DNA of 64,000 bases, taken from Fusobacterium sp. (GTDB lineage: Bacteria > Fusobacteriota > Fusobacteriia > Fusobacteriales > Fusobacteriaceae). The stretch spans positions 186,001 through 250,000 of the forward strand of contig NZ_JAWDXO010000001.1 of the NCBI RefSeq assembly GCF_032477075.1, read 5' to 3'. Below the pieces are notes generated by a model that ran no database searches, was not told where the DNA came from, and worked only from the letters and a program-made list of their open reading frames with translations. The position numbers and the translations under genes are program-made. Below are positions 24,529-31,450 of the stretch, piece by piece; position 1 is the first letter of the stretch; every line of letters starts with the position of its first letter.

Positions 24529-26556
24529 ATGATAAACAAAGACATATTTAATGCAATGACAATAAAACTGGCAGCTCAAGATATACCAGAAAAAATGCCT
24601 GAAATGGATCCAAAAATAAGAAGGGCACCAAAGAGGGTAGTGTATCTGGAAAAAGATGAAATTGAATTAGCTCTAAAAAATGCTTTAAGATATATACCAG
24701 AAGAATATCATGAAAAACTGGCACCAGAATTTTTAAATGAATTAATGGAGCACGGAAGAATATATGGGTATAGATTCAGACCAGAAGGAAGAATATATGG
24801 GAAGCCTATTGATGAATACAGAGGAAAATGTGGAGAGGCTAAAGCTATGCAGGTAATGATAGATAATAATCTTGATTTTGAAATAGCTCTTTACCCTTAT
24901 GAGTTAGTTACTTATGGGGAAACGGGACAAATATGTCAAAACTGGATGCAGTATCTGCTTATAAAAAAATATCTTGAAAACCTTACTCAAGATCAGACTT
25001 TAGTAGTAGCCTCAGGACATCCTACAGGATTATTCAGATCAAATCCATATGCACCAAGAGCGATAATAACTAATGCACTTATGGTGGGAGCATTTGATGA
25101 CTATGATAACTGGGCAAGAGCAGCAGCTATTGGAGTAGCTAATTATGGGCAAATGACAGCTGGTGGCTGGATGTACATAGGACCACAAGGAATAGTACAT
25201 GGGACTTATTCCACAATACTTAATGCAGCAAGACTTTTTTGTGGAGTAGCAAAAGATGGAGATCTTGCAGGAAAGATATTTGTTACTTCTGGGTTAGGAG
25301 GAATGAGTGGAGCTCAAGGAAAAGCTACTGTAATAGCTAAAGGGGTAGGAATAGTAGCAGAAGTAGATATTTCAAGAATTCATACAAGGATTGAACAGGG
25401 ATGGATAGATAAAATAGCTTGGACTCCAGAAGAGGCATTTTCTATTGCAAAAGAGAAACAAGAAGCTAAAGTTCCATATGCAATAGCTTTTCATGGAAAT
25501 ATTGTAGACCTTTTAGAATATGCTGATAAAAATAATAAACATATAGACCTTCTTTCAGATCAGACATCATGTCATGCTGTATATGATGGAGGATACTGTC
25601 CAGCAGGAATAACTTTTGAAGAAAGAACAAGATTGCTGGCAGAAGATAGAGAAACTTTTAATAAACTTATAGATGAAACATTAAGAAGACATTATGAAGT
25701 TATAAAAAAACTAACATCTAAAGGAGTATATTTTTTTGATTATGGAAATAGTTTCCTTAAATCTATTTATGATATAGGAATTAAAGAAATATCTAAAAAT
25801 GGAAGAAATGATAAAGGTGGCTTTATATTTCCTTCATATGTAGAGGATATTTTAGGGCCAGAACTATTTGATTATGGATATGGACCTTTTAGATGGGTGT
25901 GTTTGTCTGGTAAAAAAGAAGATTTATTAAAAACTGATCATGCAGCACTTGAACTTGTTGACCCAGAGAGAAGATATCAGGACAGAGATAATTATATGTG
26001 GATAAAAGATGCTGATAAAAATGGACTTGTAGTGGGAACACAGGCCAGAATATTTTATCAGGATGCAATGAGCAGAACAAGAGTAGCTTTAAAATTTAAT
26101 GAGATGGTGAGAAATGGTGAGATAGGGCCAGTAATGCTTGGAAGAGATCATCATGATGTATCTGGAACAGATTCACCATTTAGAGAAACTTCAAATATAA
26201 AAGATGGAAGCAACATAATGGCAGATATGGCAACTCAATGTTTTGCTGGTAATGCAGCAAGAGGAATGACTATGATAGCTCTTCACAATGGAGGAGGGGT
26301 AGGAATAGGAAAATCTATTAATGGTGGATTTGGAATGGTTCTTGATGGAAGCCACAGAGTTGATGAAATACTAATGCAGGCTATGCCTTGGGATGTAATG
26401 GGGGGAGTAGCCAGAAGAGCATGGGCTAGAAATCCTCATTCAATAGAAACAGTTATTGAATATAATAATGATAATAAAGGAACAGATCATATTACACTTC
26501 CTTACATTGCTGATGATGACTTGATTAAAAAACTTGTTGCTGAAAAAATAAAATAA
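24529..26556 (+). CDS. hutU: Urocanate hydratase, long form
   Basis: The protein hydrates urocanate to imidazolonepropionate using tightly bound NAD+. Family motifs include QNWMQYLL, YGQMTAGGWMYIGPQGIVHG, TSGLGGMSGAQ and GRDHHDVSGTDSPFRET. At 675 residues it is longer than the 550-residue enterobacterial or Bacillus type, corresponding to the extended variant found in Fusobacteria and Bacteroidetes. It lies between hutH and hutI. Confidence 0.96.
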   Translation: MINKDIFNAMTIKLAAQDIPEKMPEMDPKIRRAPKRVVYLEKDEIELALKNALRYIPEEYHEKLAPEFLNELMEHGRIYGYRFRPEGRIYGKPIDEYRGKCGEAKAMQVMIDNNLDFEIALYPYELVTYGETGQICQNWMQYLLIKKYLENLTQDQTLVVASGHPTGLFRSNPYAPRAIITNALMVGAFDDYDNWARAAAIGVANYGQMTAGGWMYIGPQGIVHGTYSTILNAARLFCGVAKDGDLAGKIFVTSGLGGMSGAQGKATVIAKGVGIVAEVDISRIHTRIEQGWIDKIAWTPEEAFSIAKEKQEAKVPYAIAFHGNIVDLLEYADKNNKHIDLLSDQTSCHAVYDGGYCPAGITFEERTRLLAEDRETFNKLIDETLRRHYEVIKKLTSKGVYFFDYGNSFLKSIYDIGIKEISKNGRNDKGGFIFPSYVEDILGPELFDYGYGPFRWVCLSGKKEDLLKTDHAALELVDPERRYQDRDNYMWIKDADKNGLVVGTQARIFYQDAMSRTRVALKFNEMVRNGEIGPVMLGRDHHDVSGTDSPFRETSNIKDGSNIMADMATQCFAGNAARGMTMIALHNGGGVGIGKSINGGFGMVLDGSHRVDEILMQAMPWDVMGGVARRAWARNPHSIETVIEYNNDNKGTDHITLPYIADDDLIKKLVAEKIK

Positions 26557-26584
26557 ATAAAAATTATACATGGTGGAGGAGCAG

Positions 26585-27772
26585 ATGACAGCAGACTTAA
26601 TATTATATAATATTGGAATATTAGTAACTTCCAAAGAATTAGATAGGGTAAATTTTGATAATGGAATGGAAAATATAGAGATATTAAAAAATGCTTATCT
26701 AGCTGTAGCAGATGGAAAAATACTTCAGATTGGAACTGGAAATATACCTGAAAGTTTAAAATCAGAATGGACAAAGTTTGTGGATGTGGAAAAAAAAGTA
26801 GTTACTCCTGGAATTATAGATTCACACACACATCTTGTGCATTATGGCTCTAGAGAAAATGAACTTTCCTTAAAATTAAAGGGAGTGCCTTATCTTGAAA
26901 TACTTAGAAATGGTGGAGGAATACTTAGTACAGTAAGAGCTACAAGAAAAGCTACAAGATATGAGCTTTTTGATAAAGCATATGAAGTATTAGATAGAAT
27001 GCTTTGTTTTGGAGTAACTACAGTAGAATCTAAAAGTGGGTATGGACTTGATTTAGAAAATGAAATAAAACAGCTGGAAGTAAATAAGAGATTGGATGAA
27101 AAACATCCTATTGATATAGTTTCTACATTTATGGGGGCTCATGCTATACCAGAGGAATTTAAAGGAAACTCAAAAGGTTATATTGAAGAAATAATAAAAA
27201 TGCTTCCTATAATAAAAGAAAAAAAACTTGCAGAATTTTGTGATATATTTTGTGAAGATGAGGTTTTTTCAGTAAAAGAGAGCAGAAAAATATTAAATGA
27301 AGCTAAGAAATATGGATATATGTTGAAGATACATGCTGATGAAATAGTATCTCTTGGGGGTGGTGAACTTGCAGGGGAAGTAGGAGCAGTGTCTTCAGAA
27401 CATCTTATGGCAGTAAGCGATGAAGGAATTAAAAGTCTAAAAGAAAATGGAGTAATAGCTGATATCCTGCCAGCTACTTCATTTAATCTTGGGAAATCTT
27501 ATGCACCTGTGAGAAAAATGATAAATGAAGGAGTAGACATTGCTATATCTACTGATTATAATCCAGGTTCATGTCCTACTGAAAATATGCAGTTGGTAAT
27601 GCAGATATGCTCTTCGCAGCTGCGAATGACCCCAGCTGAAATATTTAAGGCAGTAACTCTAAATGGAGCAAGAGCTGTGAAAAGAGAAAATAATATAGGA
27701 AGTCTTGAAGTAGGAAAAAAAGCTGATTTTGTAATATTTGATACAGATAAATCATGTAAAAGATGTTTATAA
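26585..27772 (+). CDS. hutI: Imidazolonepropionase with frameshifted C-terminus
   Basis: The enzyme opens the imidazolone ring to N-formimino-glutamate. The amidohydrolase metal sites are present: DSHTHLVHYGSR, KIHADEIVSLGGG, SSEHLMAVS and STDYNPGSCPTEN. GGAGG at 26575-26579 favours ATG26585 over the in-frame ATG26570. The protein ends abruptly in FDTDKSCKRCL, whereas the expected last strand (NHVKDVYKNGKQVV) is encoded in another frame starting at 27750. A short deletion that removed roughly a dozen codons and shifted frame is the simplest reading. Whether the enzyme is still active is uncertain. Confidence 0.9.
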   Translation: MTADLILYNIGILVTSKELDRVNFDNGMENIEILKNAYLAVADGKILQIGTGNIPESLKSEWTKFVDVEKKVVTPGIIDSHTHLVHYGSRENELSLKLKGVPYLEILRNGGGILSTVRATRKATRYELFDKAYEVLDRMLCFGVTTVESKSGYGLDLENEIKQLEVNKRLDEKHPIDIVSTFMGAHAIPEEFKGNSKGYIEEIIKMLPIIKEKKLAEFCDIFCEDEVFSVKESRKILNEAKKYGYMLKIHADEIVSLGGGELAGEVGAVSSEHLMAVSDEGIKSLKENGVIADILPATSFNLGKSYAPVRKMINEGVDIAISTDYNPGSCPTENMQLVMQICSSQLRMTPAEIFKAVTLNGARAVKRENNIGSLEVGKKADFVIFDTDKSCKRCL

Positions 27773-27818
27773 AAATGGAAAACAGGTAGTAAAAAATAAA
27801 CATATCTGTTATAAATAA
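27750..27818 (+). pseudogene. hutI: Out-of-frame remainder of hutI C-terminus
   Basis: Frame +1 relative to hutI reads NHVKDVYKNGKQVVKNKH and stops at 27816-27818. This matches the usual end of imidazolonepropionases, where a segment with YHFGxNxVxxVxKNGK closes the protein. It is a relic of the intact gene. Confidence 0.7.
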
Positions 27819-27832
27819 AAAATATTAAAATA

Positions 27833-27886
27833 AAAGAGGATGGAGAAAAGCAGAATTTAATATCTGTTTTGTATTCCATCCTCTTT
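27833..27886 (+). terminator. Terminator of the hut operon
   Basis: AAAGAGGATGGA (27833-27844) pairs perfectly with TCCATCCTCTTT (27875-27886), with a further partly paired AAAAGCAGA/TCTGTTTT inner stem. Confidence 0.75.
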
Positions 27887-27982
27887 ATAGTTGAAAGATA
27901 AAGATTTGAAAAAAGAGGAAAATCTGCTATATTAAAAGTAAATAAGAAATGTCTATATACTAATTATGGAAAGGAAAGATAA

Positions 27983-28609
27983 ATGAAAATTAATATTTTA
28001 AAAAAATCTTATAAAGTAAAAAGGATTTCTCTGATTGTTACATTATTTTTTAGTTTATTTATTTTGAGTAACTGTTCATCTCAAGAAATAAATAAAATAG
28101 AAAAACCTCAACAGTGGGGGATCCCTTTGGAAGTAGAAGGACTGGATAATTTTCATAAAGTTTCAGAAAATCTTTTTCGTTCAGCTCAGCCTACAAGAGA
28201 GGGGATGAAAAAAGCAGAAGAATTAGGGATTGGAACAGTAATATCTTTACGTTCTAAACAGAAAGATATAGAATTAGCTGAAAATACTGATTTAAAGCTT
28301 ATACATGTAAGTATGAGAGCATGGAATCCTAGATATGAAGATGCAGTAAAAGTTATGCAGTTTTTAAATCCAGATAATTTATCTACAAATGAAAAACCAA
28401 TATTAATACATTGCTATCATGGAGCAGATCGAACAGGAATGATGGTTGCTTTGTATCGGATGGTATATCAAAATTGGGAAAGAGAAGAAGCTCTGTCTGA
28501 AATGTTAAATGGAGGATATGGATATCATTCAATGTGGAAAGATATAGTTACTTTTATAAAAGAAGTGGATATAGAACAATTAAAAAAAGACAGCCAGATA
28601 AATAAATAA
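27983..28609 (+). CDS. Envelope-anchored dual-specificity/tyrosine phosphatase-like protein
   Basis: The catalytic CX5R loop is HCYHGADRTG, with Cys144 and Arg150, and WNPRYEDAVKVM precedes it where the general acid of this family lies. An N-terminal hydrophobic segment (residues 14-30) ends at Cys31 in LSNC, a marginal lipobox, so the protein is exported and perhaps lipidated. Similar periplasmic DSP-like proteins in bacteria are poorly characterised and may act on phospholipids, inositol phosphates or proteins. It stands alone between the hut operon and a converging gene. Confidence 0.85.
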   Translation: MKINILKKSYKVKRISLIVTLFFSLFILSNCSSQEINKIEKPQQWGIPLEVEGLDNFHKVSENLFRSAQPTREGMKKAEELGIGTVISLRSKQKDIELAENTDLKLIHVSMRAWNPRYEDAVKVMQFLNPDNLSTNEKPILIHCYHGADRTGMMVALYRMVYQNWEREEALSEMLNGGYGYHSMWKDIVTFIKEVDIEQLKKDSQINK

Positions 28610-28645
28610 TTTTTATTATAGAAATTATCTTTTTAAAAAATATTG

Positions 28646-28688
28646 AAGAGAAGATAAAAAATTTAATAAATATTTTAAATCTTCTCTT
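28646..28688. terminator. Bidirectional intrinsic terminator
   Basis: AAGAGAAGAT (28646-28655) pairs with ATCTTCTCTT (28679-28688) between converging genes, with a T-run on the right and an A-rich left flank. Confidence 0.75.
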
Positions 28689-28695
28689 TTTTATT

Positions 28696-29112
28696 TTATA
28701 GAGTTATTTTGTGTTCATCATAATTTATTGTAATAGTAGCTTCTTTAAAAGATATTTCATATATGATAAGTTTGTCCTCAAAATTATCTATTATTTCTTT
28801 ATAATCAGGGACTTTTTCACAAACGACCTGTTTGAAGTCAGACATAGGTAAATCACTCTTTTTAACTATTCCAGAATTTGTACGTGCATATTTTATATTC
28901 TCTCTTGGAATAGTTGTAAAAGATACTTTATTATTTTTTTCAAATTCTTTTGTTTTGACTTCGTCTTTAAAACTGCTAAAATATAGAATATTTTTATCTG
29001 GCCAGAAATAAAAACTGACTATTCTTACATTTGGTATGTCATTTACACTTGTAGCTAAAGCAATATCACTTTGTTTCTCCATTATTTCATAAAACTCTTT
29101 AAGCAAATCCAT
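28696..29112 (-). CDS. Pyridoxamine 5'-phosphate oxidase-fold protein
   Basis: This 138-residue protein has the split-barrel flavin-binding pattern of small PPOX-like proteins: IALATSVNDIPNVRIVSFY, then LYFSSFKDEVKTKEFEKN and VSFTTIPRENIKYARTNS. Members bind FMN or F420 and reduce or oxidise unknown substrates. It is divergent from a YafY-type regulator, a pairing seen repeatedly for such genes, and the intergenic region has several dyads. ATG29112 follows GGAGG. Confidence 0.82.
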   Translation of the reverse strand: MDLLKEFYEIMEKQSDIALATSVNDIPNVRIVSFYFWPDKNILYFSSFKDEVKTKEFEKNNKVSFTTIPRENIKYARTNSGIVKKSDLPMSDFKQVVCEKVPDYKEIIDNFEDKLIIYEISFKEATITINYDEHKITL

Positions 29113-29137
29113 TTTTTACCTCCATAAATATTTGTTT

Positions 29138-29192
29138 CAATAGATCTATTGTTACTTAAGTATAACATTAAAAAGCTGACATCAGTATGTCA
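29138..29192. promoter_or_regulatory. Cluster of three dyads in a divergent promoter region
   Basis: CAATAGATCTATTG (29138-29151) and TACTTAAGTA (29153-29162) are perfect palindromes, and TGACAT-CAGT-ATGTCA (29177-29192) is a perfect inverted repeat. All fall in the 115 bases between the PPOX-like gene and the YafY-type regulator, so they are candidate operators for that regulator. Confidence 0.5.
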
Positions 29193-29227
29193 TAGTTTAA
29201 AAATAAAAATTCAGGATGTGATAAAAT

Positions 29228-30154
29228 TTGAAAATTGATAGACTTCTTTCTATTGTTATAGCCCTTCTTGAACAGAATAAAATAAGTGCGTCTAAATTAG
29301 CTGAAATGTTTGAAGTGACTCCGAGGACTATTTACAGAGATATAGAAGCAATACAGGCAGCAGGGATACCCATTGTTACTTATACTGGTATCAACGGAGG
29401 TATTAGTATTTTAGAAAAATATAAAATAGATAAAAAATTTTTTACTAAGGAAGATATAACTACTCTTATGACAGGATTAGGAAGTATATCTTCATCAGTT
29501 TCCAATGGTGAATTGAATAAAGTTCTTACAAAATTGCAAAGCCTTATTCCAGAAGAGCATATTCAGGAGATAAAGCTGAAATCAGGGCAGATAATAATTG
29601 ATTTGACTACATGGAGTGGAAATAAAAAACTTCAAAGTAATCTCAATAAGATAAAAGAATCTTTAAATGAAAGAAAATGTCTTATATTTCATTATCTGGA
29701 TGGAAGTGGAAAGAGTTCAAAAAGAAAGGTAGAACCTTATCAACTTTTGTGGAAAGAGGAAAAATGGTATATGAATAGTTATTGTACTTTAAGAAATGAC
29801 TTTCGTCTTTTTAAGTTGGCAAGAATTTCCCAATTAAAAGTACTTGATGAAACTTTTTCTTTAAGGAAATTTGATATAAAAGATTTGGAAATGAACTGGA
29901 TAGAAAAAAGAATAATAAATATAAAACTCCTTGCTGATATTTCTCTAAAAGAAAGAATACTTGAAAGATGTGAAGAAGAGAATATAACATATTGTGGAAA
30001 AGATAAAATGATTGTTAATTTCCCATTTGTAGATGATGATTTTGATTATGAAGAGCTTCTTAGTTTTGGAAATAAATGTGAGTGTTTGGAACCAATAGAA
30101 GTAAGAGAAAAATTGATAGAGATGATAAAAAATATGATGGAAATATATAATTAA
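29228..30154 (+). CDS. YafY-type HTH/WYL transcriptional regulator
   Basis: The N-terminal helix-turn-helix (ISASKLAEMFEVTPRTIYRDI, counting the turn) is followed by the typical AIQAAGIPIVTYTGINGG wing and a WYL domain with RKVEPYQLLWKEEKWYM and FRLFKLARI. WYL regulators sense nucleotides or other small ligands. The start is TTG29228; AGGA lies about ten bases upstream and the protein then begins KIDRLLSIV as in relatives. It is divergent from the PPOX-like gene that it may control. Confidence 0.88.
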   Translation: MKIDRLLSIVIALLEQNKISASKLAEMFEVTPRTIYRDIEAIQAAGIPIVTYTGINGGISILEKYKIDKKFFTKEDITTLMTGLGSISSSVSNGELNKVLTKLQSLIPEEHIQEIKLKSGQIIIDLTTWSGNKKLQSNLNKIKESLNERKCLIFHYLDGSGKSSKRKVEPYQLLWKEEKWYMNSYCTLRNDFRLFKLARISQLKVLDETFSLRKFDIKDLEMNWIEKRIINIKLLADISLKERILERCEEENITYCGKDKMIVNFPFVDDDFDYEELLSFGNKCECLEPIEVREKLIEMIKNMMEIYN

Positions 30155-30158
30155 AATA

Positions 30159-30205
30159 AAAAAATGGAGAGGAATTCAACTGTTGAATTTCTCCCCATTT
30201 TTAAT
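30159..30205. terminator. Bidirectional intrinsic terminator
   Basis: A long stem joins AAAATGG-GAGA-GAATTCAAC with GTTGAATTTCTC-CCATTTT, with small bulges, between the converging YafY-type gene and the RidA-like gene. Confidence 0.75.
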
Positions 30206-30214
30206 TATATATTA

Positions 30215-30460
30215 CTATTTTACAGCAATAACTTCTATTTCAACTTTTACATCTTTTGGAAGTCTAGCTACTTCAACACATACTCTTGCAGGTTTTACCT
30301 CTCCAAGATATTCAGCATAAACTTCATTTACAGCTATGAAATCATTCATATCTTTAATGAATACACCAGCTCTTACTACATCTTTAAAAGTATATCCAGC
30401 AGCTTCAAGTATAGCTTTAATATTTTCTATGAGAACATTTCCATTTTTTATCAAAAGCAT
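30215..30460 (-). pseudogene. RidA family enamine/imine deaminase, N-terminally truncated
   Basis: The 81 residues match the C-terminal two thirds of RidA proteins (about 125 residues): [16 protein letters not shown] start, [19 protein letters not shown] and [20 protein letters not shown], including the key Arg59 that corresponds to RidA Arg105. The first ~45 residues with GPYSQA and SGQ are missing. An AAGGAG site and an ATG precede MLLIKNGNV, so a short protein could still be made; the fusion of start signals to a mid-gene point suggests an internal deletion. RidA normally hydrolyses 2-aminoacrylate released by PLP enzymes. Function of the truncated form is doubtful. Confidence 0.75.
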
Positions 30461-30666
30461 AAATTACTCCTTAATATATATTTATTTTAATTATATATTA
30501 AGCAATTTCTGTGCTAGAATCAAAATTTTTTAATAATATTTAATTCTCTAAAGAAAAAGTGATTTTTAATACAATATTTCAAGTATTTAAAAAAAATTAT
30601 AATAATAATTCTAATATCATAATGATAGAAAATATAGTATACTAAAATATAAGAGGGGGGATTGAT

Positions 30667-31086
30667 ATGAAAGATGTAGAAAAAACATTGAGAAATCTCA
30701 TAGAAAAACAAGGAGTAGTATACATAAGTTCAATAGATGAAGAAGGATTTCCAAATACTAAGGCAATGCTTCCACCAAGAAAAAAAGAAGGAATTAAAGT
30801 TTTTTACTTTACAACAAACACTTCTTCTATGCGTGTTAGACAATATAAAATAAATTCTAAAGCATGTATTTATTTTTGTGACAGACGTTTTTTTAGAGGT
30901 ATTATGTTGAAGGGGAAGATAGAAATACTTGAAGATAATTTAAGTAAAAAAATGATATGGAAAGATGGAGATGAACTGTATTATTCAAAAGGAGTTACTG
31001 ATCCAGATTATTGTGTATTAAAGTTTACTGCTGAAAGTGGTAGATTTTATAGTAATTTTAATTCAGAAAATATTATAATTAAATAA
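30667..31086 (+). CDS. Pyridoxamine 5'-phosphate oxidase-fold protein
   Basis: A second small split-barrel protein of 139 residues: VVYISSIDEEGFPNTKAM, FYFTTNTSSMRVRQYKIN and ACIYFCDRRFFRGIMLKGKI are family-like stretches. It probably binds a flavin and resembles general stress protein 26-type proteins. It is only distantly related to the one at 28696. The ATG follows a G-rich AGGGGGG site, and no operon partner is seen. Confidence 0.82.
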   Translation: MKDVEKTLRNLIEKQGVVYISSIDEEGFPNTKAMLPPRKKEGIKVFYFTTNTSSMRVRQYKINSKACIYFCDRRFFRGIMLKGKIEILEDNLSKKMIWKDGDELYYSKGVTDPDYCVLKFTAESGRFYSNFNSENIIIK

Positions 31087-31164
31087 TAAAAAAATTTAGA
31101 AGATATATTGCAGTAAATGTATTAATAAAAAAATATAGAAAATAATATTGTGTAAATAAAAAAT

Positions 31165-31212
31165 TTTCAGTAATTAAACAGTTTAAAATTTGAACTGCCA
31201 TAATTACTGAAA
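31165..31212 (+). terminator. Nested hairpin after the PPOX-like gene
   Basis: TTTCAGTAATTA pairs with TAATTACTGAAA and an inner CAGTT pairs with AACTG. The position 80 bases after the stop suits a terminator, though the T-run is interrupted. Confidence 0.5.
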
Positions 31213-31264
31213 TTATATTTAATATTATAAACACAATTTTATAAATGAGTTATATTATATTTAT

Positions 31265-31353
31265 CTATGATGTAGCAATACCTATACCAAGCATGTTAAC
31301 AGCTTTATTTTTATAATTAGAATCACCTTTAAATAACTCCAAAGCTTTTTTTA
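31265..31353 (-). pseudogene. Fragment of a Fis-type helix-turn-helix (sigma-54 regulator tail)
   Basis: Read on the minus strand, this stretch encodes LKKALELFKGDSNYKNKAVN followed by MLGIGIATS and a stop. The spacing of ALELF, NKAxxMLGI and ATS matches the Fis-type DNA-binding helix pair that ends most sigma-54 activators, where AAxxLGISRxTLYRK is usual. It lies just downstream of a sigma-54 activator gene that ends with a different kind of domain. It is a decayed leftover, not a gene; the similarity is short and was judged by eye. Confidence 0.4.
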
Positions 31354-31363
31354 AAATAGAAAA

Positions 31364-31411
31364 AAGTATAAAATATTAAAAATTTTTTCAAATTTCTAAT
31401 ATTTTATACTT
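31364..31411 (-). terminator. Intrinsic terminator of the sigma-54 activator gene
   Basis: A perfect 15-bp stem (31364-31378 with 31397-31411) is followed on the minus strand by a T-rich tract. It begins 40 bases after the stop codon of the activator gene. Confidence 0.8.
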
Positions 31412-31450
31412 GTGGAAAAACCAATTAATAATAACATTTTTTCAATTGAA

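Noticed and set aside
30164..30533. Plus-strand frames over the RidA-like gene
   Set aside because: They have no ribosome binding site or family resemblance, and the minus strand clearly encodes RidA-family sequence.
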